Assembly: GCF_010672455.1 (NCBI RefSeq)
Contig: NZ_JAAHGO010000019.1
Span: forward strand, 80,640-144,639
Direction of reading: 5' to 3'
DNA length: 64,000 nt
Source: Okeania sp. SIO2C9
Lineage (GTDB): Bacteria > Cyanobacteriota > Cyanobacteriia > Cyanobacteriales > Microcoleaceae
Each line of letters begins with the position of its first letter. Within the stretch, counting starts at the first letter, position 1. This document shows positions 47,500-56,863 of this stretch, one piece after another. The position numbers were made by a program, and so were the translations under genes. The notes beneath the pieces are model-generated. The model saw only the letters and a program-made list of their open reading frames with translations, was not told the origin of the DNA and made no database searches.

Positions 47500-48753
47500 A
47501 TGGCATTTCCGTTGGTTTTCGCTGCGATTGGTGGCTTTATTACGATGACTGCTAGTAGAGTTATTTCTGTCGTTGCAGGAAGAAAATTAGCAGAAAAATC
47601 AAGACCAAAACCAGTCATTGCACCTCTTAAAAAAGATGAACGATCGCGTAAAGCTGAAGCTGATTATTTTCGAGCTAAAAGTGAACGTGAGCAAGAGTTA
47701 GTTAATATCCAAGCCGATCTTGCCAAAATGCGAGAAGTAGAGGTTTTAGCTAATATTGAAATTGCCAAAGCTGAAGCTGAAAGAGAAGAGCGAACCCTGG
47801 TAATTTCAGAGAAAAATTTACAACTCAGAAAACAAGAATTAGAGTTAGCAAAAACTCGATTAAAACAGGATATAAAGCTCGCTGAAGGTCAAAGACAACA
47901 AGCAGAAAAAGCTTTACAACTAAGAGAAAGAGAACTTGAGTTAATGGCTGAAGACTTGAACGAAAGGCGTAAACTCAGTTATCTCAATCTTGAGCTTCAG
48001 CGTGAACAGGAAGCTAATCAAATCGCTCTCAAACTAACTGAAATTCAATCCAATTGGGATCGAGAAAATTGGGCAGGAATTATCAGTCGTGAGGAAATGC
48101 AAAGATTATTAATTGAAGCACAGAAACAACATCGTTTAGTGATGATGATTTCGCCTCCTGATATTAGTGATTGTCCAGAATTTAATACTAATCTGCAAAA
48201 AGAAGTCAGAAGCGAAGTAAAGGAGTTTCTGGAGCAACATTATCCTCTAAATAATGATACTTGTCCGGTGGAATATTACGGTAAATTTTTCAAAACTGCC
48301 ATCTTTGATGCGGAGGTAAAACAATTAGAATCAGACTTATCCCCAGTTCCCACAGTGGTAATTTACAGTGATATTACTGACCATAAAATTTATTTTCATG
48401 TCACGTTTTGGGGATTAGAAAATCCCTTATCACTAACATTACCTTGGCACTGGAAAGCTGAACAACAAAAATTAATTGAACAGGGATTAACTTCCGAAGA
48501 TAGTATGATTACTATTCGGCAATCAATCATCAAAATTCATCAATTATTGGCTGCTTTTTTAGCTGATTTGTACTATCTGAATATTAATCCATTACATCAA
48601 CCCCGTTTACTAGAAATGGAAACGGATATTCCTCCAGAATGGATGCAAACTAATTTAGGGATACTTAAAGAAATTCAACAACAGAAATTAGCTGAGTATC
48701 AACAAGAGTTAGAAAAACCCAAGTTTGAACCCATCCAAAGATTTGTCTATTAA
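47500..48753 (+). CDS. Membrane-anchored coiled-coil protein of the GTPase cluster
   Basis: 417 residues with AGGAG 9 nt upstream of the ATG. An N-terminal hydrophobic segment (AFPLVFAAIGGFITMTASRV) may anchor it. A long charged coiled coil covers roughly 45-200 (repeated EKxLQLRKxELEL heptads). The C-terminal globular domain (about 205-417) starts AGIISREEMQRLLIEAQ and has VVIYSDITDHKIYFHVTFWG and PWHWKAEQQKLIE. I do not recognise the domain. It is 22 bp before the first GTPase. Its shape fits a membrane tether or adaptor for the two GTPases. Confidence 0.75.
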   Translation: MAFPLVFAAIGGFITMTASRVISVVAGRKLAEKSRPKPVIAPLKKDERSRKAEADYFRAKSEREQELVNIQADLAKMREVEVLANIEIAKAEAEREERTLVISEKNLQLRKQELELAKTRLKQDIKLAEGQRQQAEKALQLRERELELMAEDLNERRKLSYLNLELQREQEANQIALKLTEIQSNWDRENWAGIISREEMQRLLIEAQKQHRLVMMISPPDISDCPEFNTNLQKEVRSEVKEFLEQHYPLNNDTCPVEYYGKFFKTAIFDAEVKQLESDLSPVPTVVIYSDITDHKIYFHVTFWGLENPLSLTLPWHWKAEQQKLIEQGLTSEDSMITIRQSIIKIHQLLAAFLADLYYLNINPLHQPRLLEMETDIPPEWMQTNLGILKEIQQQKLAEYQQELEKPKFEPIQRFVY

Positions 48754-48775
48754 TCTAAACAAGGAGTAAAAAATT

Positions 48776-50653
48776 ATGTCTAATAATCCTTTGCAAAATC
48801 TCAAAATGCTGTTTCAAAATCGTCCTGAAGTTCTCAGAATGTTAGATGCAAGAGAACTTGATTTATCAGGTTTAGAATCTGAGGCTTATATTCGAGAGCA
48901 AAAGAAAAGAAAATTGTACCCTGAACCTGTTAATTTTTATGCAACAGGTCGTACAGGAGCAGGTAAAACATCACTGGGGAATACCTTATTGGATACGGGA
49001 ACAGGCAAACCTCCTATGGAATCTCATGGTCATCAAGATTGTACCAGTAGCGTTCAGTATTTTCAACTTGCTAGTAATTTACGCTATTTTGACTTACCTG
49101 GTGCAGGAAGTAATGAAGAGTTTGAGAATATCAATCGTGCGGCATTAGTAATTGAACAAATTACAGATGAAGACGAAGAAATATCCCCTGTTAGTCAATT
49201 TAAGGTTTTAGATTTCTCTGAATATGAAACTAAAGGAATTAAGGAAGAAGTTGTTGGGGTTGACAACTGGCAATCTAGTAACAATCAAAAATTTGTTAGT
49301 GCTGATATTATTCTCTATGTAGTTGCTCCTCATATGCTGTTTACTCGTGATGATAAACGGTATTTGAGAGCATTACTAAAGTCTCAAACACAACACCATC
49401 GAAATCAGAATATTATCTTTGCTCTCAATATCCACCGAACTCCAGATGGTCAATTAAAACCCACACCACAAAATCTGGCAGATGCTCGTAAAATTATTAC
49501 GGAAATTTATCAGAAGTTTTACCCTAACACAATTCCTCCTATCGTTGAAATAGACTCTTTAACCGGGACAGGAATTAGTCAGATTACCGAGTTCATTTGT
49601 CAGATTTTGCCATCAGAAAAAATTGGCAATATGCAGCAGGTACTCAAAGATGAGTTAAAAGAATTTGCTAAGAAAGAACGCAGTTACCGTTATCGGCAAA
49701 CCTTAATTTATATTGCTAGTCGTTTAGCAACTGAACGAGTAGATACACCTTTCGGTAAAGGGATTTTGAATGAAGCTTATGCTGCGGTTTGTGATTACGG
49801 GATTAGTGTATTTTTAGAAGAAGATGCTCGTGCTGAAATGGAAAAGGAACTTTATCAATTAGTAGATGAGTTGGCGTCTCAAACTAAAACATCTCGTGCT
49901 AAAGCCATTGAAACAATGGTTGATGTTGTTAAGTACAAAAAAGAATCGGAAGAAATAATTGCAGGTTGGGATAAGGTATATGAAGATGTAGAAGTGCCAG
50001 ATGTTGAAATAGATTATCGAGAAAAAACACAATCAAGAGTTGAAACTGTTGATGCTGGGCGATCTCCAGGTCGCATTGCTGGGGGTGCTGCGGTTGGTGG
50101 ATTAGCAGGCGCAGGAGCAACTGCTCTTGGTTTAGCTGGTGCTGCTGCGGCTGGTATAGCAACAGGTGGACTAGCACTGTTACCTATTTTGGGTACTATG
50201 ATGGCTGGTGGTGCATTAGCAGGTGGTGCAATGGGGGGGAAGAAGCAAAAAAAACAAATTACTGTCAATGAGGATGTTATAGAACCTGTAGTCAAAAAAG
50301 TTACCAAAATAGAAAAGCGTTTAGATGATATGAAACCCCGTAAAGAAAAGATATTTAAAGACGTTCCCTACACGGTTCAAAAACTCAAAAAAGTTGGTGA
50401 AAAATTTATTCAAGGTGGTTATCCTGTTGTTGAAAACTTATTAGCTATTGGTTTAGGAATTGAAAGTGCTAATTCCTCTGCTGATTTGCAAAATAATTTT
50501 AACTTTGAAGATGCAGTTAAGTTAGGTCAACAACAAATACAAGCTACTTTGAGTCGTTATCGAGACAAAATCAATCAATTAGCAGAAAGTAACGATCCTG
50601 ATGTAGCAGAAGCACAAATCATCAAAATTTTAGAAGGTTCTTTGATCAAATAA
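48776..50653 (+). CDS. Large P-loop GTPase with glycine-rich membrane segment (GTPase 1)
   Basis: 625 residues with AGGAG 9 nt before the ATG. G1 is GRTGAGKTSLGN at 58-69. A candidate G2 Thr lies in HQDCTSSV near 90. G3 is DLPG at 106-109 in LRYFDLPGAGS. No clear N/TKxD is seen; ALNIHRTPDG near 220 is at the expected place. SLTGTGISQI near 261 could be the G5-side loop. Residues about 430-488 are Gly/Ala-rich and hydrophobic (GGAAVGGLAGAGATALGLAG) and are flanked by charged helices, like membrane-inserting segments of dynamin- or IRG-type proteins. It shares G-domain motifs with the GTPase at 51402. Function unknown; membrane remodelling or defence are both possible. Confidence 0.8.
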   Translation: MSNNPLQNLKMLFQNRPEVLRMLDARELDLSGLESEAYIREQKKRKLYPEPVNFYATGRTGAGKTSLGNTLLDTGTGKPPMESHGHQDCTSSVQYFQLASNLRYFDLPGAGSNEEFENINRAALVIEQITDEDEEISPVSQFKVLDFSEYETKGIKEEVVGVDNWQSSNNQKFVSADIILYVVAPHMLFTRDDKRYLRALLKSQTQHHRNQNIIFALNIHRTPDGQLKPTPQNLADARKIITEIYQKFYPNTIPPIVEIDSLTGTGISQITEFICQILPSEKIGNMQQVLKDELKEFAKKERSYRYRQTLIYIASRLATERVDTPFGKGILNEAYAAVCDYGISVFLEEDARAEMEKELYQLVDELASQTKTSRAKAIETMVDVVKYKKESEEIIAGWDKVYEDVEVPDVEIDYREKTQSRVETVDAGRSPGRIAGGAAVGGLAGAGATALGLAGAAAAGIATGGLALLPILGTMMAGGALAGGAMGGKKQKKQITVNEDVIEPVVKKVTKIEKRLDDMKPRKEKIFKDVPYTVQKLKKVGEKFIQGGYPVVENLLAIGLGIESANSSADLQNNFNFEDAVKLGQQQIQATLSRYRDKINQLAESNDPDVAEAQIIKILEGSLIK

Positions 50654-50662
50654 TCTTTTATT

Positions 50663-50691
50663 AAATGGGGTAGCTAATACCTACTCCATTT
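50663..50691. other. Hairpin after GTPase 1
   Basis: AAATGGGGTAG pairs with CTACTCCATTT (one mismatch) around a short loop, 10 bp after the stop. The A-run follows on the plus strand, so as a terminator it would suit the minus strand better. Confidence 0.4.
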
Positions 50692-50755
50692 CAAAAAAAA
50701 ATATTTACTTGAATAAATTTTTTCAATTATCCATAATGCCATAAAAACTAACGCC

Positions 50756-51001
50756 ATGATTACTCTAAACATAGATGAGATTCAAAACAATTTATCAGAA
50801 TTTATCAAACTGATTCAAGAAGGTAATAGCTTAATCATTACTCAAGCAGATCAACCTATTGCTGAAATTAAACCAATACCAACAAAAACACCTCAAAAAG
50901 AACGCCGCCCTATTGGTTTATGTGAAGGTGAATTTATTGTACCTGATGATTTTAACGAACCCCTTCCTGAAGAAATTATTGACCTATTTACCAATCCATG
51001 A
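50756..51001 (+). CDS. Phd/YefM-type antitoxin
   Basis: 81 residues. The N-terminal part, MITLNIDEIQNNLSEFIKLI through PIAEIKPI, is the DNA-binding Phd/YefM-like fold. The C-terminal toxin-binding tail is PDDFNEPLPEEIIDLF. It overlaps the PIN toxin gene by 4 bp (ATGA), as usual for such operons. It represses its own promoter and neutralises the toxin in the family. The tail is nearly shared with the antitoxin at 54417-54668. Confidence 0.88.
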   Translation: MITLNIDEIQNNLSEFIKLIQEGNSLIITQADQPIAEIKPIPTKTPQKERRPIGLCEGEFIVPDDFNEPLPEEIIDLFTNP

Positions 51002-51384
51002 ACATACTCTTAGATACTCATATTTTTCTGTGGTTTATTACTAATAATAAACGACTAGCAGACAAATATTATGATGCTATTAGTAATCAAGATAACGAGA
51101 TTTATCTCAGTGTAGTTTCTGTTTGGGAAGCAACAATTAAATATCAATTAGGAAAATTACCATTACCAGAATCTCCTGAAATTTACCTTCCCCAACAACG
51201 TGAAATACATCTAATTTATAGCTTATCTATTGCTGAAACTACGATTACTCAATTAGCTAAATTACCGCCCTTACATAATGATCCTTTTGATCGTCTTTTA
51301 CTCTGTCAATCTTTAGAGCATGATTTAATCATCATTACAGAAGATCAAGCCATTCTCTCCTATCCAATGGTAAAGTTTTTCTAA
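50998..51384 (+). CDS. PIN-domain toxin (VapC-like ribonuclease)
   Basis: 128 residues. Asp6 in ILLDTHIFLW, Glu in SVWEATIKY and the Asp pair in HNDPFDRLLL form the metal site; ITEDQAI carries the last acidic residue. It is predicted to cleave RNA when released from its antitoxin, and is coupled to it by a 4-bp overlap. The module lies between two related GTPases, 18 bp before the second one, so it either invaded the cluster or is part of it. Confidence 0.88.
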   Translation: MNILLDTHIFLWFITNNKRLADKYYDAISNQDNEIYLSVVSVWEATIKYQLGKLPLPESPEIYLPQQREIHLIYSLSIAETTITQLAKLPPLHNDPFDRLLLCQSLEHDLIIITEDQAILSYPMVKFF

Positions 51385-51401
51385 AAATTAGGTAATATAC
51401 T

Positions 51402-53720
51402 ATGTATTTCCAACTCAATCCACCCTCTATATCTCAAATTCGTGCTAGTTTTATCATTGATAAATTAGCAAATTATCCACAAAATCTCAGCACCATTAAT
51501 ATTTTTGCTACTGGAAGAACTCACAGTGGTAAAACAACATTAGGAAATCGTTTATTAGGAATTGATTATTTTCTCTCAACTGGTCGTCAAGATTGTACCA
51601 AAGAAATTAACTTAATTGAATTTCCTATTGGTTTAAAATATTTTGATCTTCCTGGGGTATGTAGTGATGATTTCTTAGAAAATTATAATCGTGTTGCTTT
51701 AAATGTTAATCAAGTTGAGGATTTTCCCTTTGTCTCAGAAGTTAGTTTATTTAGATACAGAAAAGAGCAATCTCCTTCTGAACAAACTTTAACTATTAGT
51801 CACTATCAAAGCCTCAATTTTCAACCTGATTTAATTTACTATTTGATTGCTCCAGACAAACAGTTTGCAAGAGGAGACCGAAAATACTTAAGAGACTTGT
51901 TAAAATGTCATCAAAATATTATTTACGTCTTTAATATGTTTGTTAATAAACAAACAGGAATGAGTTATTTTGCTACTGAAGCTAATATTCAAGATGTAGC
52001 TACCCAAATTTTTAAAGTTCACCGTGATATTTTAGGAGAAGCTTCTCAACCTATGATTGTCGGTGTGAATTGTTTAACAGGAGAAGGAATCTCAGAATTA
52101 TTACATCAATCTCAACAGATATTATCAGGTCAAAAAGGGATAATTTTCCAAGAATTAATTAACTATCAACAACAAAAAACACCGGATGAATATGTAAGTC
52201 AAGTTAAACGAGAATTAGTCAGAATATATGCTCATGCTGCTTGTGAAAGAGCGACAGGTACAAATACCTGCGATCAACCTTTACATAAAATTTGTTACAC
52301 CCTATTTGATTTTTTGGTAAGTCTTCCTATTCAATCTGAACAAGCGGATAATTCCATTGCTCAACAAGTCAATGCTATTGTTCAGCAAATATTAGCTAAT
52401 CCAATAGAACAAAATCAATCTGAATCTTTAGAGGATAAAATGGAGTATGTTCATCGAGCAGTTAACTATATTTTAAATGAAAGCATTGACTCATTTAATG
52501 AATTAATTAAAACCTATCTTTCTGACGTGCAACAACAAGGATACGAGTTCAGGAATCAAGAGTTAGAAGAATGGGAAAAAGATAAAGAATCTTACGGTGA
52601 ACAACTGGAGTCAAAGTGGAATCTAATTTTATCAAAAATTGAAGATGTTAATCAGATTAATAATTCCATTGAATCACTAGATGGAGAAATCGAGAATATG
52701 AGACGAAAACTTAATTCTCGTATAGAAACTCATCAGGCTAATTATGTTAACCTTTTATCCCGTCGTCAGACTTTAAACTCTCGTTGTGAAAGATGGAAAG
52801 ATCGACTAGATCGATATAATGCTAATATTCACAGAATTAATCGTAGTTCTGCAAGACTAACTCATGAAGCTAGAAAATCTATCGATCAAGAAAGTGATTA
52901 TTTAGATAGAGAACAAAACTCAATTCAATCAGAATATAGTTATATTGGTTCTTTAGTGGAAGATTGGCAAGAAGAAGATGAACATATTGACGAAAAAAGA
53001 ACAAAGTTAAATAATAAAATTAACAAATTTAATCAAAAAATTGGCAAGCGTGATGGTCTTAGAAGGTCAACTCAAGAACTCATAAAAGAACGTAATCTAT
53101 TCGGTAAAAATGCTCAAGATGAGATAAATTTTTGGATTGAATTTATCAAATTTTTTAATCTTGAATTAGAAGCTCTTGATGAAACAATTAATGCTAGAAT
53201 TGAAGAAATGAACGGTCATATTCAAGAAATAAGAAATCGTCTAACTATCAATTATTTTGAGCAATTTGTTTCTCCAGAAGATGCAATTAACGAACTACAA
53301 GAAGTTGTTAATCGTTGTCTTGATGAGTTGAGTGTGTTTGAATCTCAAATTTTCAGCTTTCACCAAGAGCTTAATAATTGTATTTTTAGAGTGAATATCA
53401 ATAAAATGGTAATTCAAGTTTTGCAAAAAACAACAGAACATTATTTTGATGAAACAGATGAGTTTGAATATAGAGGAAGTCATTATCATTTTTTTCGTCA
53501 GCATGGTGTTACCCTTGGGTTAGCTTTAACAACCATAACTCTTATGGGTTTTGAAGGAGAGTATGAAGAATTTTATAATGGTTTGTTGCGTCAAGTTGAG
53601 AAATTGGGTCATTTTCCCGATCGTCCAGTAGAAAGTAAAATTGTCAGGTTGTTAGAATTAAATATTAATTCATTATTCGATTCTTCTTTTGAAGAGGTAA
53701 TTAGACAAGCTGTTTTATAG
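51402..53720 (+). CDS. Large P-loop GTPase with long coiled coil (GTPase 2)
   Basis: 772 residues. G1 is GRTHSGKTTLGN at 38-49. RQDCTKEI near 64 matches HQDCTSSV of GTPase 1, and the DLPG G3 is at 82-85. LIAPDKQFARGDRKYLRDLL matches VVAPHMLFTRDDKRYLRALL of the partner. CLTGEGISELL is the distal loop. About 370-640 is a charged coiled coil (ESLDGEIENMRRKLNSRIET and many others). The C-terminus is globular and there is no glycine-rich membrane segment. The pair may form a heteromeric machine, with GTPase 1 at the membrane and this one as a rod-like arm. Confidence 0.8.
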   Translation: MYFQLNPPSISQIRASFIIDKLANYPQNLSTINIFATGRTHSGKTTLGNRLLGIDYFLSTGRQDCTKEINLIEFPIGLKYFDLPGVCSDDFLENYNRVALNVNQVEDFPFVSEVSLFRYRKEQSPSEQTLTISHYQSLNFQPDLIYYLIAPDKQFARGDRKYLRDLLKCHQNIIYVFNMFVNKQTGMSYFATEANIQDVATQIFKVHRDILGEASQPMIVGVNCLTGEGISELLHQSQQILSGQKGIIFQELINYQQQKTPDEYVSQVKRELVRIYAHAACERATGTNTCDQPLHKICYTLFDFLVSLPIQSEQADNSIAQQVNAIVQQILANPIEQNQSESLEDKMEYVHRAVNYILNESIDSFNELIKTYLSDVQQQGYEFRNQELEEWEKDKESYGEQLESKWNLILSKIEDVNQINNSIESLDGEIENMRRKLNSRIETHQANYVNLLSRRQTLNSRCERWKDRLDRYNANIHRINRSSARLTHEARKSIDQESDYLDREQNSIQSEYSYIGSLVEDWQEEDEHIDEKRTKLNNKINKFNQKIGKRDGLRRSTQELIKERNLFGKNAQDEINFWIEFIKFFNLELEALDETINARIEEMNGHIQEIRNRLTINYFEQFVSPEDAINELQEVVNRCLDELSVFESQIFSFHQELNNCIFRVNINKMVIQVLQKTTEHYFDETDEFEYRGSHYHFFRQHGVTLGLALTTITLMGFEGEYEEFYNGLLRQVEKLGHFPDRPVESKIVRLLELNINSLFDSSFEEVIRQAVL

Positions 53721-54015
53721 TCATCAATCAGATGTAATTTAATTCTGGTAAAATGCGTTATGGAATAAGGGTTATCAACCTGTCGGTTCTTTTTCTAATG
53801 GTTGGTATTATGAAGTTAAATTAATCTAAATTCCTAATGGGAAGATAAGAGTAAGGAAACAGTGAGGTTAGCTATTGTAGATTGTAGGTTTGGTTAAGCG
53901 ACAGCGCAACCCAACAAAAACCTAGACTGTATCTATATTGTGTTTGGTTTATCCTACGGATAAGCTCCGCTAACGTTCCTCAACCCAACCGACATGAGCG
54001 ATCGCCTTCCAAAAA
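53721..54015. other. Intergenic DNA with a gene-end remnant
   Basis: A short frame at about 53757-53827 (LWNKGYQPVGSFSNGWYYEV) ends in a stop and looks like the tail of a lost gene. Further on, a GC-rich mini-repeat (GGATAAGCTCCGCTAACGTT, 53956-53975) interrupts other sequence. Confidence 0.4.
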
Positions 54016-54414
54016 CTAACTTCCTGCCCAAAGAAGGGTAATATTGCTGTATTGCCTGAACATTGAATCAGCACTCATAAGCGTCATTTCCTCTATCTGA
54101 GCTTGGGCAATTAGCATTCTGTCAAAAGGATCTTTATGATGTAACGGTAATGCAGCCGCTCTTAACGCATGACCAGCACTAATTTCTAAAATTTGCATAT
54201 TTAACGACGCTATGCGACTATAAATGCAGGTATCTATCGGTTCTGGCAAAGATAATTTTCCATAGGCAACTTTGATTGCTATTTCCCACACACTAGCAGC
54301 AGAAAACCACAATTCGTTACTTTCATCAGCAATACAGGTGGTTGCCTCTTCGTTTAACCGTTCAGGTTCAGCAAACCACCATAACCAGCACTGGGTATCC
54401 AATAACAGTTTCAC
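54016..54414 (-). CDS. PIN-domain toxin (VapC-like), second module
   Basis: 132 residues. Asp6 in KLLLDTQCWLWWF, Glu in SVWEIAIKVAYG, the Asp pair in HKDPFDRMLI and a later acidic residue in MSADSMF complete the PIN site. It follows its antitoxin by 2 bp. It is homologous to the plus-strand toxin at 50998 but on the opposite strand and more diverged. Ribonuclease activity is expected from the family. Confidence 0.87.
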   Translation of the reverse strand: MKLLLDTQCWLWWFAEPERLNEEATTCIADESNELWFSAASVWEIAIKVAYGKLSLPEPIDTCIYSRIASLNMQILEISAGHALRAAALPLHHKDPFDRMLIAQAQIEEMTLMSADSMFRQYSNITLLWAGS

Positions 54415-54416
54415 TC

Positions 54417-54668
54417 TTACTCTCCCTCAAATGCTGCCATAATCTCTTGTGGTAAAGGTTCGTTAAAATCCTCTGGCACGACAAATTTTCCTCTATCCTG
54501 CCCCAAACTATCTATTCGCTTAGATGAGGGAGACATGGGAACCAACTTCGCGATCGCCACCCCTTGATTTAAAATAATAATTTCTTCTCCAGGTTTGATA
54601 CCAGATAATAACTCCGAGAGATTGATTTTGAAGTCGTTAGGTAAGTTTTCTATCTGAAGTGTAGCCAT
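54417..54668 (-). CDS. Phd/YefM-like antitoxin, second module
   Basis: 83 residues. The N-terminus MATLQIENLPNDFKINLSEL and VAIAKLVPMS resemble Phd/AbrB-like antitoxins. The tail VPEDFNEPLPQEIMAAF nearly repeats that of the antitoxin at 50756-51001 (VPDDFNEPLPEEI). It forms an operon with the PIN toxin. The shared tail raises the possibility of cross-neutralisation. Confidence 0.85.
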   Translation of the reverse strand: MATLQIENLPNDFKINLSELLSGIKPGEEIIILNQGVAIAKLVPMSPSSKRIDSLGQDRGKFVVPEDFNEPLPQEIMAAFEGE

Positions 54669-54775
54669 TTTTGTTTCTGAATCACTTTTATATTACATTA
54701 CCAGTTTAACTTAACTTAGGATATTTTAGCTTAACTACCAAGTACTCTAGTAGGGTATGTTTTGCTGCGGGAAAT

Positions 54776-54800
54776 GTTTGCGGAGCATTCCGTCAGGAAA
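54776..54800 (-). repeat. Mini-repeat, solitary variant
   Basis: 25 bp, GTTTGCGGAGCATTCCGTCA then GGAAA, with one extra base relative to the tnpB inserts. Confidence 0.65.
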
Positions 54801-54883
54801 AATGAAATATAACGCACCGCCCTTGATTTTCGGTGCGTTACGCTGGCGCTAACACACCCTACTGGAAGTCTTCCTTCTTGAAA

Positions 54884-56575
54884 TTAATCCAACTGTTCCT
54901 CCCCAATATCGCTAATGGGAGCAGGTACAGCTACAGGCGATCGCAAATCTTCTACCATTTCTTGTATTTCCAATGGTGGTGGAGGTGTCATTCGAGACAC
55001 TACCAAAGTCACAATAAAATTCAACACCATTCCCACAGTGCCAATACCTTCAGCAGAAATGCCGAAAAACCATGTTGGCATTCCAGCGAATTTGACACCA
55101 ATAATATAGATAGTAGTAAACAACAAACCTGATACCATACCAGCGATCGCTCCTTCTCGGTTAGTGCGCTTATCAAACACACCCAAAATAATTACCGGGA
55201 AAAAACTTGCAGCAGCTAAACCAAAAGCAAAAGCTACTACCTGAGCAACAAACCCTGGTGGGTTAACTCCAAAGTAACCAGCAATAGCAATGGAAAACCC
55301 TACCATGATCCGCCCTACCATTAACCGTCGCGACTCTGATGCTCCCGGATCGATCATTCGATAATAAACGTCATGGGCAATGGAACTAGAAATCACCAAC
55401 AACAAACCTGATGCAGTAGACAAAGCAGCAGCTAACCCTCCTGCTGCCACTAACGCAATTACCCAAGGAGCAAGTTTAGCTACCTCTGGAGTAGACAAAA
55501 CAATGATATCCCTGTCGATCCTAATTTCATTAGTCTCTATATCTGGAGTTAGTTGGAAGCTACCATCATTATTTTTATCGGTAAATTCTAATAAACCAGT
55601 ATTTTTCCACTTTGTCGCCCAGTCTAACTGTTGCACTTCCTCCAAAGTTTTATTGTGTAAACTCTCAATTAAGTTGTACCGAGCAAAAGTAGCTAAAGCA
55701 GGAGCAGTTGTATACAAAATCGCAATAAACAATAATGCCCAACCAGCAGAATATCGAGCAGCTCTTACATTAGGTACTGTGTAGAAACGGACAATAACGT
55801 GAGGTAAACCAGCAGTTCCCACCATTAGCGCAATAGTGATAAACAAAACATCCAGCATACTTTTGTTAGTAAAAGCAGCGCTGTATTCTTGGAAACCCAA
55901 GTCTACCTGAACCTGATTTAGTTTTTCGACAATATCGCTGAAAGTAAAGGCAAATTGAGGAATAGGAATACCTGTAATAACTGTTGCAATAGCAATAGCT
56001 GGAATCAGATAAGCAATAATGAGTACAGTATATTGGGCAACCTGAGTCCAAGTGATGCCTTTCATTCCACCTAAGATGGCAAAAAAGGCAACAATAATCA
56101 TCCCAATAACAACGCCAGTACCAATATCAACTTGTAAAAAGCGACTGAAAACAATACCTACACCCCGCATTTGCCCAGCAACGTAAGTCATGGAAACAAA
56201 GATGGCAGCGATAACTGCAACGATACGGGCAACATTTGAGTAGTAGCGATCGCCTACAAAGTCGGGTACTGTATATTTACCAAACTTCCGCAGATATGGG
56301 GCGAGTAGTAGTGCTAATAGTACAAAACCGCCAGTCCATCCCATCAGATAGATGGAACCATCATAACCCAAAAAAGAAATTAACCCCGCCATGGAGATAA
56401 ATGAGGCGGCAGACATCCAGTCGGCACCAGTAGCAGCACCATTGGCAATAGCAGGTACACCTTGGTCAGCGACAAAAAAGCCTTTACTATCTTTAACTCG
56501 CGATCGCCATCCAATGTACAGATAACCCATAAAGGAAATAGTAACGAGTATAAATGTCCAGACTTCTGCACTCAT
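54884..56575 (-). CDS. Sodium:solute symporter family large subunit (ActP-like), copy 2
   Basis: 563 residues, about 13 hydrophobic helices. It begins MSAEVWTFILVTISFMGYLY and carries GFFVADQGVPAIANGAATGADWMSA, GGMKGITWTQVAQY and the SSS signature (PWVIALVAAGGLAAALSTAS). It directly follows the DUF4212 gene (TAA then ATG, no gap), so translation is coupled. It is close to the copy at 44745-46490 including the extramembrane loop NKTLEEVQQLDWATKWKNTG. It probably imports a small organic acid with sodium. Substrate not determinable. Confidence 0.9.
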   Translation of the reverse strand: MSAEVWTFILVTISFMGYLYIGWRSRVKDSKGFFVADQGVPAIANGAATGADWMSAASFISMAGLISFLGYDGSIYLMGWTGGFVLLALLLAPYLRKFGKYTVPDFVGDRYYSNVARIVAVIAAIFVSMTYVAGQMRGVGIVFSRFLQVDIGTGVVIGMIIVAFFAILGGMKGITWTQVAQYTVLIIAYLIPAIAIATVITGIPIPQFAFTFSDIVEKLNQVQVDLGFQEYSAAFTNKSMLDVLFITIALMVGTAGLPHVIVRFYTVPNVRAARYSAGWALLFIAILYTTAPALATFARYNLIESLHNKTLEEVQQLDWATKWKNTGLLEFTDKNNDGSFQLTPDIETNEIRIDRDIIVLSTPEVAKLAPWVIALVAAGGLAAALSTASGLLLVISSSIAHDVYYRMIDPGASESRRLMVGRIMVGFSIAIAGYFGVNPPGFVAQVVAFAFGLAAASFFPVIILGVFDKRTNREGAIAGMVSGLLFTTIYIIGVKFAGMPTWFFGISAEGIGTVGMVLNFIVTLVVSRMTPPPPLEIQEMVEDLRSPVAVPAPISDIGEEQLD

Positions 56576-56863
56576 TTAGTCTCTCCTGTCAGTATTAGAT
56601 TTTTTATCGAGTTTATCCATGTTATATTTTTTATCGAGTTTATCCATTTGAATGGCATAGGTAAAAATTAAGATGACAAACACATAAATTGAACCTTGTT
56701 GTGCCATCCAAAAACCCAAGGGAACACCAAAGAATTGAATTGCATTTAAGGGTTGGACTAATAAAATGCTAAAAACAATTGAAACTAAAGCCCAAACTAT
56801 TAGCAAGTTTCTGATTAATGCTGTATTAGCACGCCAGTATGCTTGACGTTGTTCTTCGTTCAT
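56576..56863 (-). CDS. DUF4212 small subunit of the sodium/substrate symporter
   Basis: 95 residues. The N-terminus YWRANTALIRNLLIVWALVS and two membrane helices (about 15-37 and 50-72) are typical of DUF4212. The C-terminal tail repeats MDKLDKKYN/MDKLDKKSN, encoded by a small tandem duplication. It partners the SSS-family protein downstream. The other symporter copy has no such gene. Confidence 0.88.
   Translation of the reverse strand: MNEEQRQAYWRANTALIRNLLIVWALVSIVFSILLVQPLNAIQFFGVPLGFWMAQQGSIYVFVILIFTYAIQMDKLDKKYNMDKLDKKSNTDRRD

Noticed and set aside
50014-50307. 97-codon Ala/Pro-rich frame opposite GTPase 1
   Set aside because: Antisense of the Gly/Ala-rich membrane segment; composition explained by that.
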